Source: Hemicordylus capensis
Taxonomy: Eukaryota > Chordata > Lepidosauria > Squamata > Cordylidae
Assembly (NCBI RefSeq): GCF_027244095.1
Contig: NC_069657.1
Location: 143,588,857 to 143,652,856 of the forward strand
Direction: 5' to 3'
DNA: 64,000 bases
Positions 44,186 through 56,699 of this stretch are shown in pieces. A program made the position numbers and the translations under genes. The stretch's first letter is position 1. Each line of letters begins with the position of its first letter. Under the pieces are notes generated by a model, which worked only from the letters and a program-made list of their open reading frames with translations, made no database searches and had not been told where the DNA came from.

Positions 44186-45500
44186 GATCCAGTTGACATA
44201 GTATACCTGGACTTCCAAAAAGCTTTCAACAAAGTTTCTTATCAAAGACTCTTGAGGAAATTTAGCAGTCATGGGATAAGGGGACAGGTAACTGGCCCTA
44301 TTGGTAACTGGTTGGTTGGACTGGTAACTGGTTGAAGGACAAGAAACAGAGGGTAGGTATAAATGGAGAATTGTCACAATGGAGGGAAGTAAGAAGTGGG
44401 GTCCCCCAGGGATCTGTACTGGAACCAGTGCTTTTTAATATATTCATAAATGATCTAGAAGTAGGGGTAAGCAGCGAGGTGGCTAAATTTGCATAGGACA
44501 TCAAACTGTTTCGGGTAGTGAAATATAAAACAGATTGTGAGGCGCTCCAAAAGGATCTCTCAAAACCGGGTGAGTGGGCAACAAAATGACAAATGCAGTT
44601 CAATGTTGGCAAGTGTAAAGTGATGCACATTGGGACGAGAAACCCCAGCTTCACATTTACCATGATGGGATCTGAGCTGTCGGTGACAGACCAGGAGGGA
44701 GATCTTAGGGTCATGGTGGACAGCTCATTGAAAGTGTTGACCCAATGTACGGCAGCTGTGAAAAAGGCCAATTCCATGCTCGGGATCGTTAGGAAGGGGA
44801 TTGAAAATAAAACTTCTAATATTATAATGCCCTTATACAAAACTATGGTGCCGCCACACCTGGAGTACTGTGAATAATTCTGGTCACCACATCTAAAGAA
44901 GAACATTGTAGAACTTCAAAAGGTGCAGAAGAGGGCAACCAAGATTATCAAGGGCCTTGAGCACCTTCCTTATGAGGCAAGGCTACAACACCTGGGGCTA
45001 TTTAGTTTAGAAAAAAGACAACTGCAGGGAGACATAATAGAGGTCTATAAAATCATGCATGGTGTGGAGAAAGTGGACAGAGAGAAATTCTTCTCCCTGT
45101 CACATAACACTAGAACCAGGGGTCATCCCATGAATTTGATTGCCCGGAAATTTAGGACCAACAAAGAGAAGTACTTTTTCACACAACGCATAATCAACTT
45201 GTGGAATTCTCTGCCACAAGATGTGGTGACAGCCAACAACCTGGATGGCTTTAAGAGGGGTTTGGATAACATCATGGAGGAGAGGTCCATCAATGGCTAC
45301 TCGTCGGAGGGCTATAGGCCACCTCCAGCCTTAAAAACAAGATGCCTTTGAGTAACAGTTGCAGGGGAGTAACAGCAGGAGGGAGGGCATGACCTCAACT
45401 CCTGCCTGTAGGCGTCCAGCAGGGCCGCTGTGTGAAACAGGATGCTGGACTAGATGGGCTTTGGGTCTGATCCAGCAGGGCTGTTCTTATGTTCTCATGT
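44186..45500 (+). mobile_element. CR1 LINE, RT to 3' end, next to the Tc1 element
   Basis: Begins at once after the Tc1 target TA with GATCCAGTTGACATAGTATA, in the reverse transcriptase (IVYLDFQKAFNKVSYQRLL). It continues SGVPQGSVL-type, NVGKCKVMH, PPHLEYCE and an intact stretch QKRATKIIKGLEHLPYEARL to WNSLPQDVV and the tail CTGTTCTTATGTTCTCATG. The 5' side is not continued to the left of the Tc1 element. Several stops are present (for example in the FADD region), so it is inactive. Confidence 0.9.
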
Positions 45501-45644
45501 TTAATTCATAATGTTTTGTGATAGATTTTTAATTGGGTTGTTATCTGCTTTGACTACATTGATATAGGAAAAGTGGGATACAAATAAATACGCATATGTG
45601 AATATAGAGGCATGGGATTCTGATGCTTTGTGTTTCTCCAACAG

Positions 45645-45733
45645 CATCAAAGGCAAAGTGTGATGGATCCTCTACGGGCTCAACAGCTGGCAGCTGAACT
45701 GGAAGTGGAGATGATGGCTGATATGTACAACAG
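45645..45733 (+). CDS. TIMM10: TIMM10 exon 2 (start codon at 45663)
   Basis: Acceptor TTTCTCCAACAG, 18 bases of 5' UTR, then ATG GAT CCT. Encodes [20 protein letters not shown] and MYN, leaving two bases of an Arg codon before the donor GTATGA. Identical in form to the N-terminal helix of vertebrate Tim10. Confidence 0.96.
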
Positions 45734-48700
45734 GTATGAGCTTGCCACAAACATGAAGTTACAGTGGTCCTAATATTTCAAACTTCCTGTATGAAACTTC
45801 TGTGCTGTGATGCACTGTTGTGGATGCTATTCTAAGGCATTGTATGCCATGATCAGTGTTTTATAGTCTCCAGCTAACACAGATTCTTCCCCTCTGCCTC
45901 CCAGATTATCCTTCTGTCCCCTGAAACAAACACTGGCATCTTATCAGGCATTGTACCAGCAAAAGAACACAAGTATTGTCTTGTGTGATCTGTTCAAGGC
46001 TACATCTAGCCCATCATCCTGTTTCCAACAGTGGCCAGGCAGAGATGTCTTTGGCAATGGGGGCATGAAGGCAGAGGCCCTCCCCTGCTGTCCGCTCTTG
46101 GCATCTGTTACTCAGATATGTGCTGTTCCTGGCCAGGGAGGATCCATTTAAATATGATGGCTAAGCCAAAGACCTGTCTGCTGTGGACCTGTGCAATGCT
46201 TTTAAAATGTTGGTGGCCCTCACCACTTCTTGGTCAAGAGAATTCCATAAGCACAACAATGCTGTTGTGTGGAATATTTACTTTTGTCTATCCTAAATTT
46301 ACTGCCAGTCAGTTTCATTGGGTGACTAATATTGAGGGGGATTTGTTTTCCCTATCCATTCTCTGCACATCATTCATAATTCCATAAGCCTCTCATCATG
46401 TCATCCTTGAACTGTTTCTGTGTTATACTAAAAAGCCCCAGATGCTTTCATCGTTCTTATCCAGGTGTTCCAAGTAACAAGAGTTCTGCCTTGTAAGTTT
46501 CATTCTGTTCAATGGATAGGATGGAACATTAAGATGGGATGATGAGTGGGAGTGGTGCATCTAAAGGGACCGGTCTTGGGGGGGTTATCCAGGGGGATGT
46601 CTTGCTGCTGTTACAAGGTCATAGGCTCCCTCGTCAGGAATTAGTGCCGTGGACAAAGCTCCTTAAGGTAACTGTGTCTTAGGGTGTGGGTGAGAACTTA
46701 AAAATGAGAAGTAGTTAACTACCAGGACCATTTAAACATGTTGTCGTAGGGGAAGGAACCTTGGTGTTTAGATTATAAATAGTACTTGGTATTTTGTTTT
46801 CTATGCAACCCATCTGCATTGCTCTTAACTCACCCCAAACTGGGCTTGCTCCATGTTGCAATATTCTTCAAGGCTGAGTTCAGTAAATCCTCCCTTGCTG
46901 GGAGGCAGCTGTTGGGAGCGCCTGCTCTTCCTATTGCATGGGAGGTACCAGGTAGGTAATGGTGCAGCGGGGAAGTAACTTGCCTAGGGAGCAAGAGGTT
47001 GCTGGTTCGAATCCCCGCTGGTATGTTTCCCAGACTATGGGAAACACCTATATCGGGCAGCAGCGATATAGGAAGATGCTGAAAGGCATCATCTCATACT
47101 GCACGGGAGATGGCAATGGTAAACCCCTCCTGTATTGTGCCAAAGGAAACCACAGGGCTCTGTGGGCGCCAGGAGTCAACACCGACTCGAAGGCACAACT
47201 TTACTCTAGGTAGCAGTCAGGCAGGCTTTGTGCCTACTGCAGTCTTCAACAGAAGGAAAATATTTATGCGGCTCCTTCTAGCCTTGGAAGACATGCAACC
47301 TGATCCTATGTACATTTATTCAGAAGTCCCACTGATTTCAGTGGAACGTACACCCAAGTGAGCATGCATAGGATTGCAGCTGTGCATCATCATCTAGGCA
47401 TGTCTACTTGGAAGGGGTTGGGAAGTTGGAAACGCTATTTGAAAGTACTCCTTAGGCTGGTTCTCACGATTGTAAATGGGGTAGGATAGGCATTTCTACC
47501 AAGCCTTGGGAGGTGGAGCTCTGTGCACTCCTGATTTTTGGCCCTCTATCAGCAAAAACCTAGGTAGGAAGAGGGGGAAATGATTGTGTGGGAGATGGGC
47601 ACAGACTTGGGCATTTCCTCTACCCTTGATCATATGCACTCGTCCTACCCAGGTTACCAGGGTAAGAGCAGCTCTCTTGTCGCTATAAACATCTTGATCA
47701 TTTCACTGAACTCTGTCCACCCCCAGCACAGTACCCCTCCAGTGACTGTTGCTGGTGTCTATCTTGTGTTTCTTTTGTGAGCCCTTTGGTGACAGGGAGC
47801 CATCTTATTTATTTTTCTGTGTAAACCACTTTGGAAACATTTGTTGAAAAGCGGTATATAAATATTTGTTGTTGGTGGTGGTGGTTGTTGTTGTTGAGCA
47901 TTGGAATTGGTGTCATGTGGATTAGGAAGTGTTTAGTATAACATCATTCAGGGAGTCCTCCTTGCATGTGCCACCTCCATAGGAGGCTTAGTTGGCCATG
48001 CAAGAAAGGTCCTTTCCAGTGGAGGCACTTTCTCTCTGGAACTCCCCATGCTTGGATGTTTGATTGGTGCCCTCTCTACCAGCTTTTCATTGGAGAGCAG
48101 AGACTGTTTTGTTCTGTCAAGCTTTCTTTCAGTGAATTTGATTGCACTTTTTTTTTTTTAAAAAAAAAGAAGAGTTCTGTTCCCCATTCTGGTACTTTTA
48201 ATATAATGTTCTAATTATTGTGTGTGTTTATTGTTTAATAATCATAAGCTGCCTTGAATTGTTCCCTGAGAAAGGCAGGATATACAGTTTCAGAATAAAC
48301 CATTAAATAATTGTAGCCAAGAAGTGACAGCTTGCCTGCCAGAATAAGCAAGGTGGGGCTGGTTTTGGGACAATGATGGTGGAGATGCTCAGAATCTTGG
48401 TGGGAACATCAGGCAGTTTCCAGCATCAGCAGAGCTGCAAGGCTGAGACGTGATGGTTTAAAACAGAACTGGACATAAAACAGAACTGGAGTAGCTGGAA
48501 AGTGCCTGTCTTCTCATGCCCTTCTCTTCTCTCGCCCTGCCCCAGAATGACCAACGCTTGTCATCGCAAATGTGTCCCTCCACATTACAAGGAGGCAGAG
48601 CTGTCCAAGGGAGAGTCTGTGTGCCTGGACCGATGTGTCTCCAAGTACTTGGACATCCATGAGCGTATGGGCAAGAAGCTGACTGAGCTCTCCATGCAGG

Positions 48701-48747
48701 ATGAGGAGCTGATGAAGAGGATGCAGCAAGGGGCTGGGCCAGCATAA
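45663..48747 (+). CDS. TIMM10: Mitochondrial import inner membrane translocase subunit Tim10
   Basis: Two coding exons, 45663-45733 and 48546-48747, give 90 aa, the usual length. Tim10 forms a hexameric chaperone with Tim9 in the mitochondrial intermembrane space and escorts hydrophobic carrier and beta-barrel precursors. The twin CX3C motifs are complete: Cys29/Cys33 in CHRKC and Cys50/Cys54 in CLDRC, which form the two disulfides made by the Mia40 pathway. Flanking helices are intact ([34 protein letters not shown]). There is no cleavable presequence, as known for small Tims. The gene is divergent from SMTNL1 with about 20 kb between them, much of it repeats. Confidence 0.97.
45990..46480 (-). 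mobile_element. old CR1 LINE 3' part, antisense
   Basis: ACATCTAGCCCATCATCCTG, GGTCAAGAGAATTCCATAAG and TGTGTGGAATATTTACTTTT follow the reversed order of CR1 3' sequence but with heavy divergence. It lies in TIMM10 intron 2. Confidence 0.7.
46950..47215 (+). mobile_element. ACA-Sauria-type SINE
   Basis: A tRNA-like head (GGGAAGTAACTTGCCTAGGG with B box GGTTCGAATCC at 47004-47014), a middle with GATATAGGAAGATGCTGAAA, and the diagnostic GGCAATGGTAAACCCCTCCT, ACCACAGGGCTCTGTGGGCG, GGAGTCAACACCGACTCGAA and GGCACAACTTTACT. This family is known from squamates. Confidence 0.9.
47706..47890 (+). repeat. L2-like tail with TTG run
   Basis: CCACCCCCAGCACAGTACC, GTTGCTGGTGTCTATCTTGT and GAAAAGCGGTATATAAATAT are followed by a (TTG/GTG)n run. 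A hairpin-MITE-like arm (CTAGGTAGGAAGAGGGGGAA) lies just upstream at 47455-47670. Confidence 0.6.
48546..48747 (+). CDS. TIMM10: TIMM10 exon 3 (twin CX3C exon and stop)
   Basis: Acceptor TGCCCCAG; the first base completes Arg24. Encodes [19 protein letters not shown] to QQGAGPA and stop TAA at 48745-48747. An inviting ATG at 48547 is internal Met25, not the start. Confidence 0.97.
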
Positions 48748-48843
48748 TACACGCCCTCACCCCACCCCACCCCGATAATGGACAACATGCCCACCTCCCT
48801 CTCCCCCTCCACACCTGGACTCAATGTTGACTCTCCCTCTGTC

Positions 48844-48849
48844 AATAAA
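48844..48849 (+). terminator. TIMM10: TIMM10 polyadenylation signal
   Basis: AATAAA about 100 bases after the stop, followed by a T/G-rich stretch (TTGCTGACTGCTAAGTGTGC). The short 3' UTR fits this gene. Confidence 0.8.
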
Positions 48850-48869
48850 ACATTAAGGCTACATTACCT

Positions 48870-49890
48870 TTGCTGACTGCTAAGTGTGCTTGAGCTTTGC
48901 CTTCCCTTGTTGAGCCTACCGAAGGGCAGGCTATAATTGCCTTGTGCGGGGAGACAGTCTTGGTGGTGAGATTCGTTTGTCGGATGAGAGCTGTAGCTCT
49001 GTCTAGCAGGAAGTAGAAGGGTGAGAAGTGAAATGTCTTTGAGCATGCTCAGTCCTCAAATGTGGACTTGCCTGAGCAAAATCCAGTTCTGCAGGAGGTT
49101 CTGGTGACTTATAGAGACCCCCCTGCTTCATTCCTCTAGTACACTAGAAGGGCATACCTTATTTGGAATTAGATATAGAAATAGTTGGAAGTGGTGGCAT
49201 GGCCTGTGTTACACAGGAATGCTATTATAGCAATAACAGTGAAGCTGTTGAAGACTGGCCAGAAAACAACTGGAGTATTCCACAAGGAGGAAAGATTCAG
49301 CATGCCAGAGCGGATTCCCAGCAGAGCTTTCAGTGTGTCACCACATTACCGTGCATAAGATACACAAGGTAAAATCACTGTGTTTCAAGACTCTTTTTTT
49401 TTTTAAGAAAGCTGAATTTCATCACAGCTGGATTCTAGACTGGAAGTCTGTTGGAGGAGGTGGATAGCATTACAGTCTGACTTTAGTCAGATTTGAAGGT
49501 GGATGTTAATACAGATGATATTCTATATGAATTTTACTGGGATTTATTATTGTCATTTTGTATGATATATTTGTCTTGGTCAATAAGCAGAATGTTTTTT
49601 ATGCCCTCTGTTTGTTGCCACATATGGGAGTCGCACCTTTGCAAAACGCTCAAAAGACTGTTGCAGAGCACTCCTTACAGGTAAGCAGTCTCCCTTTCTA
49701 CACATAGATTGTCTTGCTGGTGTGAGCATTTGTGTTGCAAGTAGAATGCAGCACCTGGATGTGTATTTGAGTAGCAATGCAATGTAGACTACACAACATG
49801 GATGAGGGTTTGCATTTCTCAACTCCAGTCACTGTTTTGTGCTGTGCACGCACATTTGGACATGGCTATAGCTGAAGATCAGGACTAACG
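48870..49890. other. intergenic downstream of TIMM10
   Basis: No coding exon, SINE or LINE fragment was recognised. Confidence 0.4.
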
Positions 49891-50445
49891 TGTCTTAAGA
49901 ACATAAGAACAGCCCTGCTGGATCAGGCCCAAGGCCCATCTAGTCCAGCATCCCATTTCGCACAGTGGCCCAATTTATCTCAGTTAAGCATATGATGATA
50001 GTTTTTAGAAATCCTATTCATAGGCCTTTACTGATCTTCTCGCTCAACCTGAGGCTACTTAGTTACATAAGAACAGCCTTGCTGGATCAGGCTCAAGGCC
50101 CATCTAATACAGCATCCTGTTGCCCACCAGATGCCTCTGGGAAGCCCACAGGCAAGAGATGAAGGCATGCCCTCTCTCTTGCTGTTGGTCCTCTGCAGCT
50201 GGTATTTAGAGGCATCCTACCTCTGAGGCTGGAGGGGCCCATAGCCAACATACTGGTAGCCATTGATAGACCATGAATCTGTCCAAGCCCCTTTTAAAGC
50301 CCTCAAGGTTGGTGGCCATCACCACATGTGGCAAAGAATTCCATAGGTTAATTATGTGTTGTGTGAGAAAGTGCTTCCTTTTGTCGGATCTAACCTTGGC
50401 ATTCCTGGGATGGCCCCTGGTTCTAATGATGTGAGAGAAGGAGAG

Positions 50446-50448
<3 letters not shown>

Positions 50449-50495
<47 letters not shown>
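50449..50495 (+). repeat. (CT)n microsatellite
   Basis: An uninterrupted CT run of 47 bases inside the antisense CR1. Confidence 0.97.
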
Positions 50496-50497
<2 letters not shown>

Positions 50498-51516
50498 CAC
50501 CATGCACAATTTTGTAGACCTCTGTCATGTCTTCTTTTAGTCATCTTTTTTCCCAAACTAAAAGGCCCCAGATGTTGTCACCTTGCCTCATAAGGAATGT
50601 GCTCCAGGCCCATGATCATTTGGTTGCCCCCTTCTGCACCTTTTCCAGTTCTACAATGTCCCTTTTGAGATAGGTGACCAGAACTGTACAAATGTGGCCG
50701 CAACACATGTTTGTAGAAGGGAATTATAAAACTAGCATGTTTATTTTCAATCTCTTTTCCTAATGATTTCAAGCAAGGAATTTGCTTTTTTCCACAGCCG
50801 CTGCACGCTGAGGTAACACTTTCAACGAGTTGTCCACCATGACTCCAAGATCTCTCTGCTGGTCAGTCACCAACAGCTCAGACCCCATCAGCGGATATGT
50901 GAAGTTGGGGTTTCTTGCCAATATGCATCACTTCACACTTGCTTACAGTGAACCTCATTTGCCATTTTGTTGCCCACTCCCCCAGTTTGGAGAGAGTCTT
51001 TTGAAGCTCCTCACAATGTGTTTTGGATTCCACTTCACTAAATATTTTGGTGTCATCGTAAATTTGGCCACCTTGCCTCTTACCTCAACTTCTAGATCAT
51101 TTATGAATAAATTAAAAAGCACCGGTCCCAGTATAGATCCCTGGGGGACCCCACTTCTTACTTCCCTCCATTGTGAAAACTCTCCAATTATACCTACCCT
51201 CTGTTTCCTGTCCTTCAACTAGTTACCAATCCACACATGAACCTGTCCCCTTATCCCGTGACTGCTAAGTTTGCTCAGGAGCCTTTGCTGAGGAACTTAG
51301 TTGAAAGCCTTTTGGAAGTTCAAGTATACTATGTCAACTGGATCACCTTTATCCACATGTCTGTTGACACTCTCAACTCCAAGAGGTTGCTGAGACAAGA
51401 TTTACCTTTGCAGAATCCATGCTGGTTCTCCTTCAGCAGGGCCTGTTCTTCTATATATTTAACAGGTTTATCATTAAGAATGCTTTCCTTCAGTTTGCCT
51501 GGCACAGATGTTAAGT

Positions 51517-51665
51517 GTACCAGCCAATGTTCCCTGTAAGAGGGATTCCCAGATGTTGACTACAATTCCCAGAATCCCCAACTGCAGTGGCCTTTGGCAG
51601 GGGGTTATGGGAGTTGTAGTCAACAACATTGGGGAATTGCTCTTACAGGGAACACTGGTACCAGC
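51517..51665. mobile_element. hAT-type hairpin MITE inside CR1
   Basis: The element at 51525-51657 (133 bp) has ends CAATGTTCCCTGTAAGAG and, reversed, CAGTGTTCCCTGTAAGAG. It is flanked by a perfect 8 bp duplication, GTACCAGC, at 51517-51524 and 51658-51665. The foldback core is related to GACTACAATTCCCAGAATCC. Removing it restores continuous CR1 sequence. Confidence 0.93.
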
Positions 51666-52209
51666 CTTTAGCTTCCTGGATCCCTTTTTGAAAACCGGTT
51701 TTACATTGGCCACTTTCTAGTCCTCTGGTACAGAGCCTGATTATATGGATAAGTTAAGCTGAGTTCTTTAAGGACTCTTGGGTGGATGCCATCTGGCCCT
51801 GGCGATTTGTTAATTTTTAATTTTTCAAGACAGTTTAAAATGTCATCTCATATCACCTCTGCTGGACTCAGTTCTTTAACTTCTGTCCTGTCCCTGAAAA
51901 GCATGGTTCAGGCAAGGGTATATGCTTGTTATCCTCTGCCATGAAGACAGATGCAAAGAACTTATTCAGCTTCTCTGTAGTCTCCATATCCTCCTTAACG
52001 GTCCAACCTTCTCTCTCGCGCGCGCATGCAGGTTTCCTGCTTCTGATGAGAAGTTTTTATTATTTCCCTTGATGATTTAGCTAAAAGTTCCTCAGACTCT
52101 CTTGTCCGCATCCCTTATTGTCTCCTTGCATATCTTTTGCCAGGTTTGTGTTCCTTTCTGTTCTCTTCCAAAGTTGTACCCTTTGAAACACTTTCATATT
52201 TTAAAGGGG

Positions 52210-53130
52210 AGTAGCAAGGTTGGAGTAGGACCTGGGGCAAAGTGAAGATGGGCCCTGTTCCCCCCACCCCATCTCCTGCTGCTGCTGCTGCTCCTCTTCC
52301 TTTTTTGAAGTGCAAGGGGGAGATCAAAGATCAAGCTGTTACCCAATTGGTGGGCCTCCCTCAGGGGCCAAGGCACATTTGTCCCCCATTGTTCAATTGT
52401 AGCTATGTCCCTGAATGTTTCGGCTACAGAGGATGCTATTTAGAACCATAGAGTTGAAATGTACCCATTTCTAGTCCATTCTGTCCATGATAATGATAGA
52501 GTAGGTGCATCACATAATGGTGCCAGCATAACAAATAGCTCTTGGATCATTCAAGCAAGTGAGCTAAGCTGCAGAGAAGTTAGCACATTTGGAGTCACCA
52601 GGCAATCGAACTGGTGGGAGAAGTCTTTCCTGGCCCCAGACTCTGAGGAAAACTTGACACTGCATCATCTCAAAGGAAGCTTTATTGGAGTGCAGTACTT
52701 TCAGTGCCCAAGAAGCTGTTTTTGTTGACACAGTTAACTTTGAAAAAAATGGATATGCAATGAACGCTTCTGGATCTTCTTGCTCTTTGCTGAAAGGCTT
52801 TGGCTGCAATTGCAGCAGGTAACCAGTAGGGGGAACTGAAGCCTGCAACATGGGGATTTGGGTGCAGTGAGGTCCCCAGGCCGGCTTGCAGACGTTCAAG
52901 ATGGGGGTAAGGAAGAATGACAGCCACGTTTCAGACAAGAGTTGAGTGCATGTAAATCTTAGTAGGTGTGCCCAGAGAAGAAGGCCATTAGAGAATTCTG
53001 ATAGACTGGAATAGTTGAGATGTGACTATAGTTTAAAAACAAAGAAACCCCAGCCCGGTTATTACCAGGCTTCACCTTGTCTTCAAAAAAATGAAACTAA
53101 AAATGGCCAACCAATGTTGCTCTTTGCAGA
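52210..53130. other. unassigned, with a CTG run
   Basis: A short (CTG)n stretch lies at 52276-52291. Overlapping short frames on both strands show no domain or splice structure. Confidence 0.4.
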
Positions 53131-53134
53131 GGAA

Positions 53135-53290
53135 CTTGCTTTATACCCAGTCAGAATTTGAGTCCATCTGGCTCAGTGTTGTCTACGCTGACTGGCAGCA
53201 TCTCTCCAAGGTTTGAGGCAAGAGTCCCTCCAAGCCTGCTTGGAGATGCCAAGGGCGGAACCTGGGACTCTTCTGCATGCAGAACAGATG
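53135..53290 (-). mobile_element. tRNA-derived SINE, antisense
   Basis: GTCCATCTGGCTCAGTGTTG, CTGACTGGCAGCATCTCTCC and GGAACCTGGGACTCTTCTGC give the reversed order of the same SINE as at 15305; the last is its tRNA B-box side. Confidence 0.7.
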
Positions 53291-53299
53291 GCCCCTTTA

Positions 53300-56200
53300 G
53301 ACTTCCTTATGAAGCTAATTCCATTTCCACCACATTCTGGTGCTTTTTATTGAAGTCTTCAAACACTTTCTTTGAACAACTAGAACCAGATACCAAATTT
53401 CCCTTCAGTTTGTCTAATCTGTTGTAAAGGAAGTGGCATATGGCTGCCTTTCGTTAAACTGCTTTTGCCGTTGGTCCTCCTACGTCTTACATGATTATAA
53501 TAATCCAATGGTGCATGGCCTCTTGTAGTTCAAAACATTTGCTACATTTTATGTGGCCAGCAGGGGGCAGCTTGTACCACATGCTTTTCAGTCACTGTTT
53601 GTGAGAGTAACAGCTTTCAGGCATTGTTAATTTTTTTTTTTTAATGAGCCTGGCTCATAATTGGGCCCTTTGATTTCTTTTAGCCTCATTCTGTATTTTC
53701 TAATTAAATAGCAGCTGTGCTTAGCCAAAGGGTGACTTATTCAATTAGAGCTGCTTAAAGCAATTAGAAGTTATTTAAAACCACATGCTGGAAGTTATTT
53801 GGCAATTCTTGTCGTTTGATTCCTGTTCAGGTCAGGATACTGTGCTGTGGTTTCTTTCATGGGCTCCAAAGCTCTGAGCGCACCCTGTTGTGGCTGGAAA
53901 GGGCAACAGAAATTTCAGATGCGGTGACATGGCAATTAAGGGGACTTGTAAAACTCATGAATGATTGCACCCTGCTCGGAAAAGCTTGCAGCCAACGCAA
54001 GGTCAGGTATATTTGTATGTTAATCTATTGCTTATTATCCTTCAGCAGAGGTTTTCAGACTTTATGCCTTCAGGCAACACTTTCTGCATTGACTGTGTGC
54101 TGAGCAGCTCTTGTGCATTTCCCATGCAAACTCTTAGAGGTTGCAGAAAATTCCAAAGCATCTTCTAGCACCCACATTCTGCTTGCATGGGCACCAGAGG
54201 TCCATGGGGCCTTGCCATTGTCCTGGGTTAAATGGGAATGCACTCTAAACTTTACTAAGTAATCATGTGTACATTATGGGAGCACATCAGTAGTGGTGGG
54301 CAAGTTGCTTTTCTAGCAGCTTGCCTGTCATTACTGATCTCCTCATTGAGGAATTACACATTTCTAAGGAACCCTGTCTTATGCGCTATTATTATTGGAA
54401 CTTGCTGTCAAATGTTCCTGCAGAAGGCAAAGGAAAAGACTTGGCAAAGGTTACTTGACACATCCCCAGACTCCAGTATCTGAAATTACTTCTAATCAAC
54501 ACAGACAGTTTTTGCTGCCTGTGCGTTGGTTTCTCTAATCAAATGCCTTTTCCTCCATTTTTGCGCCCACCAGGGCCTCTTAGAAGTGTGCAAGGGCTAG
54601 TTCAGATGATACCTTTCTGGACCAGATGATGAAAGGGAGTGTGCCCATCCTGTTCTCTTCTGTGGATGTTCTGACCTCTTCCCAGCACATTCCTTTACTG
54701 CATAGAGGGGCCAGTTCATCCTAACTGCCTCTTTGCCCCCAGTCCAAATACTAGTTTAAGCAGGTACTTGGACGGCATGCAGACAAGCGGTTCAGACAAA
54801 TGACTCTCCCATTTGATGATTAGATGGGCTGGGAGGAGGCCAGCACATTGCAGAAGGTGTCAGGACGGTTGCACCACCACTGCACCCGCCTTTTAGGCAC
54901 CTGGGCTGGAAATGCGTTGTCCGAACTGGCCCTCTGCACCATGGAGTTGCAGATAAGTACTAGCCCAACTGATCCCCTAGTGCTGGTGACAGGATTCAGC
55001 TCTATCTGCCTTGTTGTTGCCCCCTGGCCTGATGCTACAGTTGCCATCCATGTCTTGTGCATGATCTTTTTTTGTTGTCCCCTGAGTTCATCAGTGCTCC
55101 TATTGTCGAGGTTTCACCAGTGAATGGGGGAGGAAGAAGAAGCCTGCAGCAGCAAAGCAAACCTGTGTTTGTTCCTCCCAAGTGAAAGCTCCCCCTTGGG
55201 CTTCAGGTAGGCTTGTCTGATTCTTGCACATCCAATTAGGCCTGGAGCCACATCCCTCAGGCTTCTTCACCTTGCCTGGCATTCAGGGCGCCTATAATCT
55301 ATGCACCATTGATTACAGCCATTGAAGCTCTTTTCTGTGTCCAGGGGCACAGTTCCCTTGTCCAGCTCACCTCCCTAATTAACTACCTACCTTTACTTCT
55401 CCAGACCTGCCCTTTTCAAAATCAGATTGCTTACTTGCATTTCTATTTCCATCTGCCTTTCCAATTAAATCAGACTGGCCTAACTTATACTTTCAAGGTT
55501 ATTCTGAACAATCATTTTTATGTATCATATCCTTATTACCTAGCAGCCCCACATCCGACAGCATTTCCCTCCCAGTGATGCTAAAAAATGACAACACTGA
55601 AGAAATTTAGCATCCTGCACAGCCAGGGTGGAGGAGTTACCAGCCAGATATTACATGTCATATGTTTAAATGGCTGGGAGTAGGCTGTGTTTCTTAGCAT
55701 ATATTAATCTTTGAGAATGTCTCTTCTGGCACAACTCCACCTTATATTGTCACGAATACAATGGGGAAATGTGAATCAGAAGGTGTGGTACCTGTAAAGT
55801 TGGTATATATAGGTTAGAAAAGATCATTCAAAGATGTAGCAGTGACTAAATCTCTGATGACCTGGGAGGAAGAAGCAAGAGATGTTTCCAAAGGGATTAG
55901 TTTTGGATCCTCTAGTGCTATTTATAATTTTCATAAGCAACCATGGAGGGGGAAGAGCGTGAACAATGAGTTGGTTAAGAATACAAAACTAGCACTCTAA
56001 ATTCTGTAGAGGCCAGAATGAGGATGGAAAATGACACTGAATACCTAAACTGGAGCACTAAAGCCCTATTAACACATTATGTTCAACACTTGCATGAGTG
56101 TATAGTGTACATAGGTATAGATTTGTACTCAGATTCCGTTATTCACATGTTGTGTTGAACACAGGTTTACTTTTAGAATGAACGCGGGTGCAGTCATTAA

Positions 56201-56690
56201 CACAGAAACATGTATGAGTGTGTAGACATCTGTACATTTGAACAGCATAATTTTGGAATAGCTTAAGCTGAGGACAAAAACCTGACATTCAACCAAATCA
56301 TTCCACACTGGAAAGAAAAACTAAAGAAATAATGAAAAGAGGCTGTTGGAACTAGGTAGACCATGGCCCTTGCTAGTGAAAACCTACTTAGGGGCTGTAC
56401 TGGTTTTCAGTTAACCCTTATGTGGGCAGGTATGGTGTATGTGTGAGCGGTGACATATGCAGAGCGCAGGCCTGATCCTACCAAAGTGAAGCACTCATGC
56501 GGCATAGTCATATGCATGTTTACATGGCACAAAGTCCTGCTGGGTTATTAGGACTTGCTCCCAGGTAGGTGTGTATAGGATTGCAGCATGGAGGCTTGTT
56601 CTTCCAGAGGAATTTTGGATCACAACTGTGTCCCATTAAAGTTGATAGCGCTGAAAAGTACGGAGCGTAACATGAACAGCATCAGTTGAA
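53300..56690. other. intergenic, mostly unassigned
   Basis: No exon recognised. A copy of the short dispersed repeat (GGACTTGCTCCCAGGTAGGT) lies near 56540-56590. Confidence 0.4.
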
Positions 56691-56699
56691 GAATACTAA

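Larger units (their letters stand above)
49897..52200 (-). mobile_element. CR1 LINE, long antisense copy (with duplicated 3' end)
   Basis: The tail module AGAACAGCCCTGCTGGATCA appears at 49905 and again from about 50068, with about 90 bp of other sequence between. From 50068 the reverse complement runs through the ORF2 end, a 47 bp CT microsatellite at 50449-50495, the reverse transcriptase ([20 protein letters not shown] on the - strand near 51150) and further 5' to about 52200. A hAT MITE sits at 51525-51657. The frame is broken in several places; the FADD motif has decayed to FTMTP. Confidence 0.88.

Noticed and set aside
46960-47035. A tRNA gene
   Set aside because: The tRNA-like head with a B box continues into the Sauria SINE body, so it is a SINE promoter, not a functional tRNA gene.
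48547-48747. Start of TIMM10 at the ATG in exon 3
   Set aside because: The upstream exon at 45663 supplies the conserved first 24 residues and splices in frame; this Met is residue 25.
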